Numbered from the stretch's first letter, positions 35,611 to 47,710 are shown. The stretch is DNA of 64,000 nt from Sambucus nigra (GCA_949130495.1 OX422213.1:207035160-207099159), one strand, 5' to 3'. Made by a program: numbers and translations. The notes: generated by a model not told the origin, from the sequence alone.

Positions 35611-38275
35611 TCAGATCTTGTTCTTGATCGGGAGGATAAAAAGGTTTATATTTTTCAAAGCCTCTAGTTTTTCCCTCACATTATCATTTTCAGTCTCCAA
35701 AAATAAAACTCCATCATCAGTAGCACCAGTAGTTGAAGGAAGCTTCAAAGAGTTCATCTCATCTCTCAAACTGTTATTTTCTTCCACCAACAACTTGGCA
35801 ATAGCCCTAGCCTTATCCGCTTCACACTTGTGCAAAAACACTTTCTTTCTAAAAGAAGAGGCATATTTCTCTAATTTCTCCTTAAAACCCCAAGCTTCAT
35901 ATAGAGATTTGTACTTCTTCTCATAATCAGCATACATGATAGCCTTGACTTCTTTGTGATCTTCTTGAAGCTCTTCAATCATTTCAAGGTAAGCTAAATT
36001 GTTATCCACTACCCGATCAAGAAAATAGTTCAAGTATAAGTAAGCTTCCTTGGCTTGAACTGAAACATTATCCCCGAGCAAATTTAATTGATATTCCTCG
36101 AACAAAGTCATATGACCAACCTTGAATAGATCATTGCATATCTTAAGTAGCTCAGAGTCAGTAGAGGAAAGTTGATCCATTTTGGCCATGAACTATAAGA
36201 GTTAAGAAATATCCAATCGACAACAGAATAAAGAGCATAAAGCTACAATCAAAAGATGGCAAACGCAGAGGAAGGAAATACTCATTTTCATTGATATGAA
36301 GTAAAGTTACAAATACATTGAAGTAAAGGAAAGATAAAGACAAAAAAAAAAGAAAAAAATATGATTGCCGAGAAAGTCTACACCTTATCCCTATTAGTAG
36401 TAGCTTCAACTAGATTGGAGGTAGGAATGGGTGGAGTGATTTGCTCGAAAGTGGTTGGGAGAGAAGAATTAGCAACAGTCTGGAGCTGATTGGTTGTAGG
36501 CTCCAGAACAAGGATCGAATCCTCTGAACCCACATCATCCTCAACTTCCTCATTTAGGTTTGGTGGGGAACCAGGATCATGTCTGAGGAAGAGCTCCGAC
36601 TTTGGAGGAGTGTTGACCTCAGTAAGTGCTACCGACCAACCATCCTTATGACATTTTTTCTTCACATATTTAATCTGGATAGAAGTAGCTATTATGGCCT
36701 TCTCCCATCCCTTATTGAAAGAGGCTTCTCTAGCTTTCACCCTTTTGGCCTTCTCAGCAACCAAGTTCTTCCTTAACTTAGAAACTTGTCCCCGAGCTGT
36801 AACAGCCTCATTTTCAGCCCTCTTCTGAGCATCCTCAACAGCTTTTATTTTATTCTCCAAAGATTGCTTCTCATTTGCCAATGCTTGTTGGGAGTCAAGC
36901 AAGGACTTCTTCAAGCATTTAAAAGCCTCTTCTACGTCATTTGAAGAAGAACGAAGTGCATTGTCCTTCTACAACATTTGGTTGAAAACAACCAGGAACT
37001 ATAAAAAGAGAGGCCAAATTAGTACAAGAAATTAATGAAAAAGTATAAGTATGAAAAGGCAAGAATTCTTACCAAGGCAAGGCTTTGAGCAGCGCTTTTA
37101 GAAATTTTCAAACGGGGCATGGCAAAAGTTTCTCCCCTATAATCTGGTAAAGTACCAGACCTTATCAATTGTCTGGCTAGGCCAGGACCTATGGCTATAG
37201 GAGAGCCAGTAACACCAACAAGCAAATCGACCAAGTTTTGTTGGTCGGTAGTAGTAGCAGTTCCTTCAGTAAGTCTGGAAAGAAAACCCTTTTTGATGTG
37301 TTTGAGAAGGGACTCTTCACCCTTCTTAGCTGGGGGATTCTTCCCAGCATCTTCTTTATTAGTGGCCCCACCAGTAGCATATTTGGTGGATCCAGGAGCA
37401 GCAACATCTCCTATTATATTGGGGAAAATTACTCTTTCCCACAGCGGTAGTGAGAGGAAGGTCAGAGTCCAAGGATGAAGGCCTGAAGTAAGTTCACCAC
37501 TGCATGATGAAGTGGACATTGGGTCCTGGTTCAAGTTAACCACAATGGAAGGAACAACAGTAGAAGGTCGGGCAACAAAGGAGGTGACAGAACTCTTATA
37601 TTTCAGCAAGTATGATGCCGACCTAATATGTTCTTCACTAATTTTTTTATGAAGACCCCAAAGAAACTTGAGCTTATTTATCTTGATGTCACCCTACTTG
37701 GGACACTTCACCTTCCTATTAACTACAAGAAAACAAACAACCACTGATTCATTAACATTCTAACAGAAAAATTGTTAACAAAGTCATATAAGAATTTAAA
37801 ACAACCTATCCCATGACCCCTCCTGAGGGCATTTTGGCCCATTGTACACTTCACCCCTTATTAGGGGTACATATTGCTAATTTTTGGCAATCACTCCATG
37901 GTCAAAGTAATCATTATTGGAGTCAGGAAGGTTAACAACTAAAGCTCTATTTACAGCCCTAGTCTTTAAATAGTAAGTACTGTAACATGTGACCCGCTTA
38001 TAATAAAACATGATTTCGGGAATGCCTATGTGGGTCCCATGGAGTTGATTTATCATATGAACACCATTGATAACCCTCCAAGTATTGGAGGCTACCCTAG
38101 TAGGTACAATGTCAAAGTATTAACAAAATTCCAGATAAAAACGATTTGGGGGAAAAGTAAAGTCGCATTCAGCAATGAATAAGGAAGGGATCCAATGACC
38201 GTCAGATAAAGAAAAAGGGGATTGGGAAACTCTAAGTCTAACCAATCTGGTATGTCCATTCCTTTCTAAACTCAT
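35611..38275 (-). pseudogene. Tat2 antisense ORF, Transposase_28-like with coiled coils
   Basis: Minus strand. Likely start MSLERNGHTRLVRLRVSQSP near 38275. The first block contains SDGHWIPSLFIAECDFTFPP, VPTRVASNTWRVINGVHMIN, and ALVVNLPDSNNDYFDHGVI, which follow the Transposase_28 pattern also seen in Tat1. A stop breaks it at about 38115. A second block (37609-37019) is Ser/Thr-rich and basic, a third (36914-36378) begins MKKSLLDSQQALANEKQSLE and is a long coiled coil, and a fourth (36189-35611) is again coiled coil. Short AT-rich gaps between blocks look like introns. Role unknown; not needed for known retrotransposition steps. Confidence 0.7.
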
Positions 38276-38460
38276 CTAGAGAAACAACAGCATAAACCAT
38301 GATTCAATATGAAGAAAAGAAGAAAAAGAAAGAATTCGTACAAAGACTTAAGGATTCAGTAAGAACTAGAAGACATAAAGAACGACCGCACGAAAGCTTA
38401 AGAAATTATAGCAGACACTTAGAGGGTTTAAGGTAAGCAATGATCGGGATTTTACCGCTT

Positions 38461-38468
38461 TTTATATA
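38461..38468 (-). promoter_or_regulatory. TATA box for the Tat2 antisense ORF
   Basis: Minus-strand TATATAAA in the context GGCAATATATAAAAAGCGG, about 190 bp upstream of the first Met of the antisense ORF and 280 bp inside the 3' LTR. Confidence 0.55.
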
Positions 38469-38736
38469 TTGCCTCAAAAATCGGCGAACGTAATGATTAA
38501 AGTGAAACGACGATTGAAATTTTGACGGCTAAGCAGAAAAAGACGTATTTGCCCCAAAACGGTTCATTATAATTCTGGATATTTAGAAAAAAAATCCATC
38601 AATAGTACACGTTATCAACAAAGATAATAATTTACAAGTGTGGAAAGTCGACCACCGACCAAGCATCAGAAATATAACTCGAGCTACTATTAGAACTAAA
38701 TGCTCCATACTTTCAAGCAAGCATTAAGCATGGAAT

Positions 38737-38748
38737 ATTGGGGGCTTT
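38737..38748 (+). other. Tat2 polypurine tract
   Basis: ATTGGGGGCTTT immediately precedes the 3' LTR at 38749. Confidence 0.75.
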
Positions 38749-39221
38749 TGTTGATACCAAAAATTACCCACTTATGTGGAGAAATCAGAAATAGACATGT
38801 GTCATCCACAGTGGAAATAATCCTAATCAGCAAGATATAATCATCGACCAAGGTTTAGAATGCCGACCAATAGTACTGAAATGCCAACCAACACCAAGAA
38901 GCCCGACCAACAGTATCAGCAAAACGCCAATAGCCAGAAACATTGTGGATATTCTGTATTGATGTAAATGTCTAATTTATAAAGGCATTCCATACTTTAA
39001 CATTCCATCTCTTTATCTCCCTGTTGGGCTATAAATACGTTGTAATCCCTTCGTTAAGGGCAAGTGATTGAAAGGCAAACACAAGGCAATAACAAGCATA
39101 GTGGACGTAGGCTTTTCTCCATAAGCTGAACCACTTTAAAAACATTTTTATTTCTTTATTTTACTTACAAATATTATCTATGATAAATTAATTAGACCGA
39201 GTCTAATTTTTTACATCAACA
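38749..39221 (+). repeat. Tat2 3' LTR
   Basis: 473 bp, TGTTGATACC...CATCAACA, followed by target duplication ATGAG. Substitutions against the 5' copy are scattered. Confidence 0.93.
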
Positions 39222-40263
39222 ATGAGTATAATGATTGCTTTGACTAGGAATTTGTGAGCTGTCTGGCTTGGACAGGAAATGGGTGGAACATAAACTTCCA
39301 ATTAAAGAAGGCTACAAACCTGTCAAACAGTTGATAAGAAAAATGACTTCAAAAGTCACGACCAAGATAAAAGAAGAAATAGAGAGGATGTTGAAGGATG
39401 GGTTTGTTCGAACTGACAGGTATGTTGAATAGCTCTCTTATATAGTGATAGTAATTAAGAAAAATGTCAAATTAAAAGTATGCAATGACTTTCAAAATCT
39501 AAATTCAGCCACTCCAAAGGATAAATATCCAATGCCTGTGGTAGATTTATTGGTTGACAAATCAGCTAATCATGTTGTCATATCTAAGACAGATGGTCAT
39601 TCTGGTTATAACCAAATATGCATAGCTGAAGAACATTGGCATAAAAATTCATTTAAGTGCCTTGAAAACTTGGGGACCTTCAAATGGATTAAATTGTTAT
39701 TTGTACTTATGAATATGGGGGTCACATATCAAAGGGGAATGAATACCATTTTCCATATTTGGAACCTTTTTGGGGTGTTATATTGATGATATAATTGTCA
39801 AGTCAAAATTAATAATTGATCATATAACACACCTAAAAAAGTCTTTCGAAAGTAAACCAAAGACGAATACAAGTTGATCAAAACAAAGCTAAATATATAA
39901 TTGAAAGTACAACCTCCCAAAATCAGAAAGAAGTACAAAGGTTTTTAGGTCAAGTTAATTTCCACCATAGATTTATATCTAGTGCAGCAAGAAAAACTAC
40001 AGTGTTTTCTCCTTTCTTGAATCTAAAAGATCAAGAGGAGATGGATTGAAAGGAAGAGCATTAGCTAGCTTTCGAGACACTCAAGAGATACTTGGTCATG
40101 CCACCTGTTTTGGCACCTCCAAGAGAAGACCAGACTCTGAAGTTGTATATTTCAGCCTCTGATGCATCAAATGGAAATATATTGCCTCAAGATTATGAGA
40201 ACCATAAAAAACAAGCAGTGTATTACCTAAGTAGGTTTATGAATGGTTGTGAATGTAGATATT
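39222..40263 (+). pseudogene. RE-C reverse transcriptase and start of RNase H
   Basis: After Tat2 the RE-C frame resumes: ELSGLDRKWVEHKLPIKEG, KVCNDFQNLNSATPKDKYPM, KTDGHSGYNQICIAEEH, then YIDDIIVKS (about 39779) as the catalytic motif. RNase H follows from about 40040 with LKRYLVMPPVLAPPREDQ, LYISASDASNGNILPQD and VYYLSRFMNGCECRY, where the next insertion cuts the frame at 40263. Stops and small shifts are present. This is an older Tat pol, more decayed than Tat2. Confidence 0.82.
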
Positions 40264-40374
40264 TGATAAGCACCCAAAAGTGTTAAAATAAAACTCCAAA
40301 TAAATGGTTTTTAATTGCTAATTCTCGATCAAAATTATTTTTATGCTCGTATATGTTTATTTTATAGGTCAAAT

Positions 40375-40715
40375 TAGGGGTAGAAATTTTAGAAACGACA
40401 CGAAATTGACACGGTATGTCGTGTTCGTGTCGTGTTTTTTACACGAAGTCGTGTTGTGTCGTGTTCATGTCTGAATTATGAGTCGTGTGGTGTCGTGTTG
40501 TTATCGTGTTATCGTGTTTTTTAGGCGTGAAATTTAAGAAATTCTAGTATTCGTGTCGTGTCCTGTTATTTTTTATTCGGGTCGTGTTCGTGTCAACTAA
40601 AAAAAACTCTAATTCGTGTTGTGTCGTGTCGTGTCGTGTCGTGTCCGAAAAAATCGTGTCGTGTCGTGTTGTGTCGTCCTGAAACACGACCCGTTGACAC
40701 GAATTGTCACCCCTA
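40375..40715. mobile_element. hAT-like MITE (341 bp) with ACACGAC/TCGTG repeats
   Basis: Starts TAGGGGTAGAAATT and ends AATTGTCACCCCTA, imperfect inverted termini. It is flanked by a perfect 8-bp duplication GGTCAAAT (40367-40374 and 40716-40723), the length made by hAT transposases. The interior consists largely of degenerate TCGTG units. Confidence 0.85.
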
Positions 40716-41019
40716 GGTCAAATGCCACTTGCAGATTTAAAAACTTTATTTCAATTCAAATGTGGTAGTGATGCGGTTAAAAGAGGCTAAACTCAATTAT
40801 CGTACCAATTATCCAAATCCGTACTTAAGTCCAGACCATCCCAAACCCCTGGTGTATGGGTGTGTAGTAATATTTTTATTATTTTCTATATACATATATT
40901 TTTTGAGTCGTTTTTATTATTTTATTTTATTTCATTTTATTTTATCTAGTGTTTTATTATTTTATGTAAATACAATATGCGTGAGTATGTTTGTGTAATT
41001 TTATATTTTATTTTAAGCT

Positions 41020-43235
41020 TGTATTTGTAAATATAGAGGTGTCGTTAATTGAGTCATGTACATAATTTTACTTTGTTTTATTTTCAGTCCTCTTATAGTT
41101 TTATAGGTGTGCGTTTGATTAGATTTTTTTAGTTATTTTATTTTATTTATTTTTAGCATTTTTATTTTTATTAATTTAATTTTTATTTTATTTTATTTAA
41201 AGTCTTTTTTTAGGATATGATTTTAATATTAATAGATTTTATTTTTTTAGTTTTATTAATTTTATATTTTTTAGATGAGTTGGAAATATTTAGTTAGTTT
41301 TTTTTTTATAAAGGTGCAAACTACAAAACACACACACACTCCCTACCATACACACCCCTGCACCAAATCTCCTCCCTAACCTACACCTCACTCCTATACA
41401 TCACACACACACACCAAATCATCTCTCAAAACTCACATTTCAAACACCCCACTAACACCCAATTAAATTTCTACCTTCTCTTTCCTCTCTCCTAAATCCA
41501 CCCATCTTCTTCTTCACTCTCCTGTCTAGTAGCGGCAAAACTATGAGTTGGACGTAATGTGGACGGATCAAATATGAATTGAATTAAATATGAATTGGGT
41601 CAAATATGAGTTGGGTCAACCCTTTTTTTCATCCCAAATAAGTATTACAATTCCAAATATACGTAAAAAAACATAATTTATTCTTAACTTTTAAAAATAG
41701 ATTTTGTATTTGACTCGTAGCTTTTGAAAATGAATTTCATATTTTATTCATAGCTTTCAAATATGTTCTTCATATTTGACTCTAAATTTTAAAATGAATA
41801 TGAGCTCCATATTTGACTCGTAGCCTTTTAAAATACCCTTCATATTTAAATAATTGGACTAATATGAATTGATTTATTATTTGTGGCGCATTCTGCCACT
41901 GCTGCCTACCTCCATATCCAACCTCTACCACCTTTCCAAAACCACCAACTCTTAAACCCATCACATCCCTTATCCCTCCATGGAAACCAAGCAGCACCCT
42001 AACTCCGGGTTCAACCCGATTTGCTATACCCGGTTTTGAACCACCACCACCACCACCACCACCACCCCCCACACACACACACACACATTACCTCCCATTT
42101 CGACCCGGGCAAAATTTCAACCCGCGACCCACCTCCAGTCAGTTATACCTCCGGCCAGCAGCTCCCTCCTGAACCTGAGCTGCCCCAACACTTAAATCCT
42201 AACTATTCTGCCAACAACTCAACTCGGATCCCAGGCAGCCCCTGCCATTTCCAAACCCTATCCTACCCGGGGATAAACCATTTAAACCCGAAAACCCCAT
42301 AGCCCCGGCGACCACCTGCCTATTAATACAACCCAGATCCATAGCTACGACCCTCATCCTCCATACCCGATTCCATGACCCATATCCCACCTTCTCCATC
42401 CCATAAACAAACAAAACCCATTTTGAACCCTCATTTTTCCCTTGACCACTTAAACTTCACAATTTTGCCCCTAATCACATTATGTCGTTATAAAAATAGA
42501 AAGGTTCATTTGAAGTAAAGGGGAGAGACTTATAATAGAATAGAGAGAGAAATTTTACTTTGTAGTTTTTATTTTAGAAAAAAAAATTAGTTGAGTGATT
42601 ATAATTCAATTGAGTGAACTGTTAGTGTATTTGAAGAAGTTAATTTCAATTTCAAGAATTTCTTTGGTTTGATTACTCCTCTCTAATTACTCTTGTTTTA
42701 ATCCTTACATGTTATTTATTATCTATCTTATAATTGGATGATGATTATGGAAGGTTAATCTATCATTCAAGGGATGAAATAAAACTCCCATGAATTCAAT
42801 TTATCTAGTTTGCTAATTTTATTTTTGTTTGATTTCCTTTTATTAGTAACTTTAATGCATACACTAGTTTTTGCATTGAGAAATGAAAAACCATCCTTGA
42901 GAAACGATTGAAAAATTGTGTTATAATTTTATCATTTTGATTCAACTAGAAATAGGCATGTAAGGACATTTTTGTCCATTATCAATTTGTATGTCGTACG
43001 CCGTTACACCGTTGAAGAAACTCAAGATCGCATCTACATCAATGGATCCGAATATCAAAGCATCTTCAACATCATAGCTTCTGGGAGAATGAACTTGGTA
43101 AAATTTTGTTTTTACGTTCCTTAAAGTTCATATTTAGTATTGGGAATTTTTTATAAAATGTTTTTTATAAAAATAAGAAGTAAGTTTTTTCAAGCAAAAT
43201 GAGGCTTTTTAAAGTTTTTATTCTTCTGGGAAAAC
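41020..43235. other. Element X interior, non-coding
   Basis: T-rich DNA, then CA-rich and CAC-rich microsatellites. Open frames on either strand at 41782-42414 come from the repeats (poly-His or poly-Gly) and are not called. Nothing recognisable to 43235. Confidence 0.4.
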
Positions 43236-43425
43236 CGGACCGGTCCGCCCTCTACCCGGACCGATCCGCCACCGGACCGGTCCGCCCCTCAACCGGATCG
43301 ATCCGCTTGCTGCAGATCCAGTAAACCCCGGATTGAAAGCGAACCGAAGAAGCCAAATTTTAAAAGAACCGATCCGAGGTCGGACCGATCCGCCTCCAAG
43401 CCGGACCGGTCCGCCTGGGATAAAT
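43236..43425. repeat. Cluster of CCGGACCGGTCCG-type palindromes in element X
   Basis: At least six near-copies of CGGACCGGTCCGCC or CGGATCGATCCG within 190 bp. The same word family occurs in both Athila LTR families of this window, and the neighbouring words (CCAGTAAACCCCGG, GAACCGAAGAAG) are also alike. Confidence 0.75.
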
Positions 43426-44596
43426 TCGGCCAGATCTGTTAGAGATTTTTTAGGAACAAAGTTTTCTTATTTAATGGCAACTTCGGGGAGTTGTTTTCTA
43501 AGACTTTTCAAGACGATTTTCAGAGTCCTAAATACTCTAAGTCTTCACCTTTTTGAGTCCCAAGACTCTTTTTGATTCACACCAAAAATCCCAATTACTT
43601 TTGTGAATCTTTTGGAACCCTAGAACACAAGCTTTGCTATTGTTCAACCCTTGTGGAAAAGCCGTTCTCTTCTTCATTGCATCCCTCCTGGAAAGGGAAA
43701 ATTCCAGCCGCCAGCCCTACTGGAAAGGGATATTTCCAGCCGCGACTACAGAATCCGATACCCGAGGGTAATTCTTAGTCAACTTGTATTTTCATTGTAA
43801 TCCGATTGTAAGCCGTTTTCTTACAAATTATAGTGATATACAAATGGTTTTGCCCCTGTGGGGGATTTTTCCTTAAATTTATTTGTTTTATCCTGCATGC
43901 TATATTTTATTTGATAAATCATCTAGATGCATGTCTTAGGGTTTAACTAAAATTTGGGTTTAATTAAAAACTGGATTTTATTTGAGAAGTCGCAATATTT
44001 CCGCTGTAGCTGCTCTCTCAAGGCATATCAAAATTATAATATAATTTTCTTCTACTTATGTTTTATTTTGTTTAATTGAAATTAGTTGGGTGAATTTACC
44101 CGAAGTGGTGATTCATTTGATTAATTTTAATTCATATGGAGTAGAGTTGTAGGAATTGAAATTGCTTTTCTAAAATAATATTTAATTAAGTCATTAGTAT
44201 AATGAGAATTAACTTTTGAATTAGATGAATATGTTGAAAATAAATCAAATTAAAATAGTTCAAACTAGATTGAATTGTGTGAATTGGGGGTGGATTTATA
44301 TCCCTTGATCTTTCTTACTAGTATCTCTCATTTGTTATATTTCTTTAGTTATTTCACCATCACATAAAATTGTTTTAATATAAAAAAGCAAAAAAAAATT
44401 AGAAAACAAAGAAATAAGAAAAATAGCTACAAAATTGAATTACATCACTTTTCGTGTCTTCGACTCCATAGAGTTGGATTGACATCCTTACTAACCTATA
44501 TACTAGTTCTTGTGATATTTTTGTAGCTAATTGAAGCAAAGTTTTGATTACCTTGACTTGACAATGATATATATATACAAAAAGAGAAAGTGATCT

Positions 44597-46620
44597 ATAT
44601 TATATAATGGAAAAACTATGTTTGACTTTGTATTTTGCTACAATAAAACTAAGATATTATTTATTGCCCAGAGTGGTATATGTAATTTCGAAATTTTATT
44701 TAATCAAATAAATGTTAACCATTTTTATTTTAGCGCAATAGAACTGATAATGGGTGTTAGCTCTCTCTGAGTTCTGCCTACATTATGTACCTAAAATAGC
44801 AGTAAAAACCAAAGCTTTTGTGACTTTTTAGCATATCGTCCATGTGGGGATAAGACAGAATGGGAATATGAGATGAGATATATATCTCTAAGCCCATGGA
44901 AGATATGGTGTTATGGTTCGAAGACTGAAATAATGTTAGGAACAAGGGTGGATATTAAATCCCCTCAACATATTAAAACCAAACATGGATATAGATTAGA
45001 AGAGAACACATGTTTCAACAACCAACTGGCATATGAGGTTTTTATAATGGGCCTAGAAATTCTTTGAAGTTATAATGCTTATGTTATAGAGATTTTGGAG
45101 AATCTCAACTAGTTATAAGATAGTTAACTTGTGAATATAGTTTGTGATGGTTAAACTTTATTTAACCAAGTGGCTTTGAATTTACTTTCCAAATTTGGTA
45201 AAGTCGAATTAAATTATTTTCCCAAATTTCAGAATGAAAATATCTAATGAATTAGCTCAAAAGACTTCAGGTTTTAAACTTGATGACAATTTCGATGCAA
45301 AGTTAAAGCTTAGTTCCATTAATGGATTCTTACCACTTCTATATAATAGGTGGCCCTTGGTTTAAATTAAGAATATTGATATTGAAGAAGATTGGAGAAA
45401 ACCATTAATTGAATATCTAATTGACCCAAATATCAAGAGTGATAGGGATTTCAGACTAAGAGCAACCAGTTATGTTATGTATCTTGGAAAATTATTTAAA
45501 AGAGGTGCTAATGAGATGATCCTAGATTTCCTGAGTAAGGATAAAGGATTAAAAGCCATTGCACATTCCATAAGGGCATTTTTGGAGATCATCAAGATGG
45601 TCCTAAGATGAGATGGTTGTTAAGAAGACATGGGTCCTATTAGTCTTCTATCTTAAAGGATTGCATTGAGTTTGCAAAAAAGAAGCCAAAAAAATATGGT
45701 CCTACAAGACATTTGCCTGCTATATGCCTATAATATGTAGTGGCACCTTGACCATTTAGAGGATGGGCTATTGATGACATTGGAAAAATTTATCGTCCAT
45801 CCTTCAAATTGCACAGTTTTGTGCTAGTAGCAATAGACTGCGTTACCAAATGAGTAAAGGCAAAAGCTTTGAAATCAGTCACCCAAAATGAATTGATAGA
45901 TTTATTTCAAGATATTATTTATAGGTTTGAAATTCCATAAACCATAACCTCAGATAATGCAAGTATCTTTGAATTAGAAATGGTGTTGGAATCCACCTCA
46001 AGGTTAGGAAAAACTTTGACAAAGGCAACACCTTACTATGCTCAATCAATGGTTAGGCGGAAGCTATAAATAAAGTGATTAAGAACAACCTAAGCAAAGT
46101 GATTGAGATTGGCATAATTTTTTGCCAAAAGTATTATGGGATTATAGGACCTCTAAAAGGTCAAGTAATGGGGTAAATTCATATTCCTTAACCTATAAGC
46201 ATGATGTTATTTTTCCAGTAAAAATCAATCTAAACTCATTGAGAGCGGTGGCCTAAAATAAGTTGACATTGGAAGGCTATGATGAAGCTATATTCATGGA
46301 ATTAGAAAACATAGATGAAGATAGGGTCAAAGCCTTGAATAATATAATGGTCCAAAAGAAGAAAACAGTTGAAAGCTACAATAAAAAAGGAAAGAAAATA
46401 ATCTTTAATGGAGGGGATTTGGTTTGTAAAACCATTTTACCTTTGGGATCAAAAGATTTAGTCTATGGAAAGTGGTCCCCAAAATGGGAAGGGTCATTTC
46501 AAATTTATAGGGCATTCAAAGGTGGATCTTACCATTAAAGAGACATAAATGGTCACATTAATAAGAGAAAACAAATGCTAGATTTTTAAAGCCATATTAT
46601 CCAACTATTTGGGAAGCAAA
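44597..46620 (+). pseudogene. RE-C RNase H end, aRH and integrase
   Basis: MEKLCLTLYFATIKLRYYLL continues RNase H. From 44880, PWKIWCYGSKTEIMLGTRVD, HGYRLEENTCFNNQLAYEVF and IMGLEIL give the second RNase H of Tat elements, with Asp to Tyr/Gly changes at key places. Integrase fragments follow: RDFRLRATSYVMYLGKLFKR, GPTRHLPA and a degraded core (45700-46100, frames shifting), then LTLEGYDEAIFMELENIDED, VKALNNIMVQKKKTVESYNK and GKWSPKWEGSFQIYRAFKGG at the C-terminus. Stops at 46538 and elsewhere. The strand-transfer residues are not intact. Confidence 0.8.
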
Positions 46621-46699
46621 GAAATAAAAATAAAATACAAAATTCCATAAATAGATATTGGCAGTTCTATATTAATAACAATATCTGAATATAAAATAT

Positions 46700-47235
46700 C
46701 TCAAATTGGTCCAAAAGTTTTCATATATAAGCCTCTTGGTTCATTCTGCATCACTGTATGAGTCTTGCATCTCACTTACTAATTGGCTCATTGTTAGCTG
46801 GAAATTGGCTCCCTCCATAGATGCCAACTCGAGCTCAGCATTAGATCTTGCCGAATTCTTCCCCAAATCCTCTTTCTCTAATAAGAGGGTTGCCTTTTTG
46901 CTTCAAACAACTTCCAAATATTGGAGGTCCTTGGCTACCTCAGCTCTTTGTCTAGAGAAATAGGCTATATTTGTAGACAAGTCATGCTCCTCAAGCCTTC
47001 GAGTTGGGAAATGCTAATATACCAGTATTTAATTCCTTCACAACACTTTCCTCCAAGCCTTCGAGTTGAAAAATGCAGGTGAAAGATGTCTTCAGCCCAC
47101 TAAGAAAGGTAAATTCAGTCAAAGCCTCAAATATAACCTTGGCAAAGCTTCAAAGTATCTTCAAAGCTAGAGGAGCCTCCAATCTCCAATAAGGAAGAGT
47201 TGGTGGAGTTTGGATGAGATGCTGCAACTATTGTT
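46700..47235 (-). pseudogene. RE-C antisense ORF remnant (coiled coil)
   Basis: On the minus strand the reading contains short coiled-coil blocks such as LLLEKEDLGKNSARS, ELELASMEGANFQL and QLVSEMQDSYSDAE, in the same place relative to pol as the antisense ORFs of Tat1 and Tat2. The CACTA transposon cuts it at 47235, so its upstream domain and promoter must lie beyond the window. Confidence 0.55.
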
Positions 47236-47285
47236 CACTACACCAAAACACGCCATTAGTAACACAATTTTACCATTACTAAAAA

Positions 47286-47710
47286 CACTGTTCTAAAAAA
47301 CCCGCCTAGGCTCCGCCTAGGCACACCTAGGCTTAAGGCTTGGGAGAAACGCCTCGCCTTACGCTTTTCACGCCTTATTCTTGGTAAAATCCTTACGGCG
47401 CACTTTTTTCTAAAAACAACAATGCCTTAGTGAAATGATGTCGCATTTTAAAGAATTTGTTTACAAACCGGACCATTATCTTATCCAAAATAATCAGATA
47501 GTATTTTAATTTGCATATATTCAGAGATATTTTTATGATATGTGCAATTTTTGTATTTTAATAGCCTTGTTATGGTTAAAAAATATTAAAATATATTAAG
47601 AAGGCCTAAACGCCTTTTCACGCCTTTTTACGCCAAGGCCCGCCTAGGCTTCTAAGGCTTAAGGCTTGGCCTCCACGCCTCAATCACGCTCCGCGTTTTT
47701 TAGAACCTTG
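47286..47710. mobile_element. hAT-like MITE (425 bp) nested in the CACTA end
   Basis: Termini CACTGTTCTAAAAAAC and, inverted, CAAGGTTCTAAAAAAC. Perfect 8-bp duplication ACTAAAAA (47278-47285 and 47711-47718). The interior has CGCCTAGGC palindromes and AAGGCTTAAGGCTT words on both arms, so it can fold as a long imperfect hairpin. Confidence 0.85.

Larger units (their letters stand above)
28784..39221 (+). mobile_element. Tat2: Tat-lineage LTR retrotransposon (10.4 kb)
   Basis: Two 473-bp LTRs with perfect TGTTGA/TCAACA ends and a perfect 5-bp target duplication ATGAG (28779-28783 and 39222-39226). Between them lie primer site, gag, protease, reverse transcriptase, RNase H, a second (archaeal-type) RNase H, a truncated integrase, a 60-64-bp tandem array, an antisense ORF and a polypurine tract. 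The order RT-RH-aRH-INT and the antisense ORF mark the Tat lineage. It lies within RE-C, just upstream of the RE-C reverse transcriptase. Frequent stops and an integrase deletion make it non-autonomous now. Confidence 0.93.
40264..44596. mobile_element. Element X: 4.3-kb insertion, probable solo LTR
   Basis: Inserted in the RNase H of RE-C with duplicated ATATT (40259-40263 and 44597-44601). Skipping it joins CECRY to a YIMEKLCLTLYFA segment in frame, which fixes the edges. It begins TGATAAGCACCC, as LTRs do, but the right end is not a clear CA. It contains no gag or pol. T-rich leader-like DNA at 40900-41290, CA-rich microsatellites at 41320-41420 and a CAC/CA repeat at about 42042-42088 are present. 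A very long solo LTR, or a large non-coding retrotransposon derivative, would both fit. Confidence 0.5.

Noticed and set aside
41782..42414. Open frames with poly-His or poly-Gly on both strands
   Set aside because: Produced by CAC and CA repeats in element X; the reading is not sustained outside the repeats.
46706..46963. 85-codon plus-strand frame
   Set aside because: Opposite strand of the RE-C antisense coiled-coil ORF.
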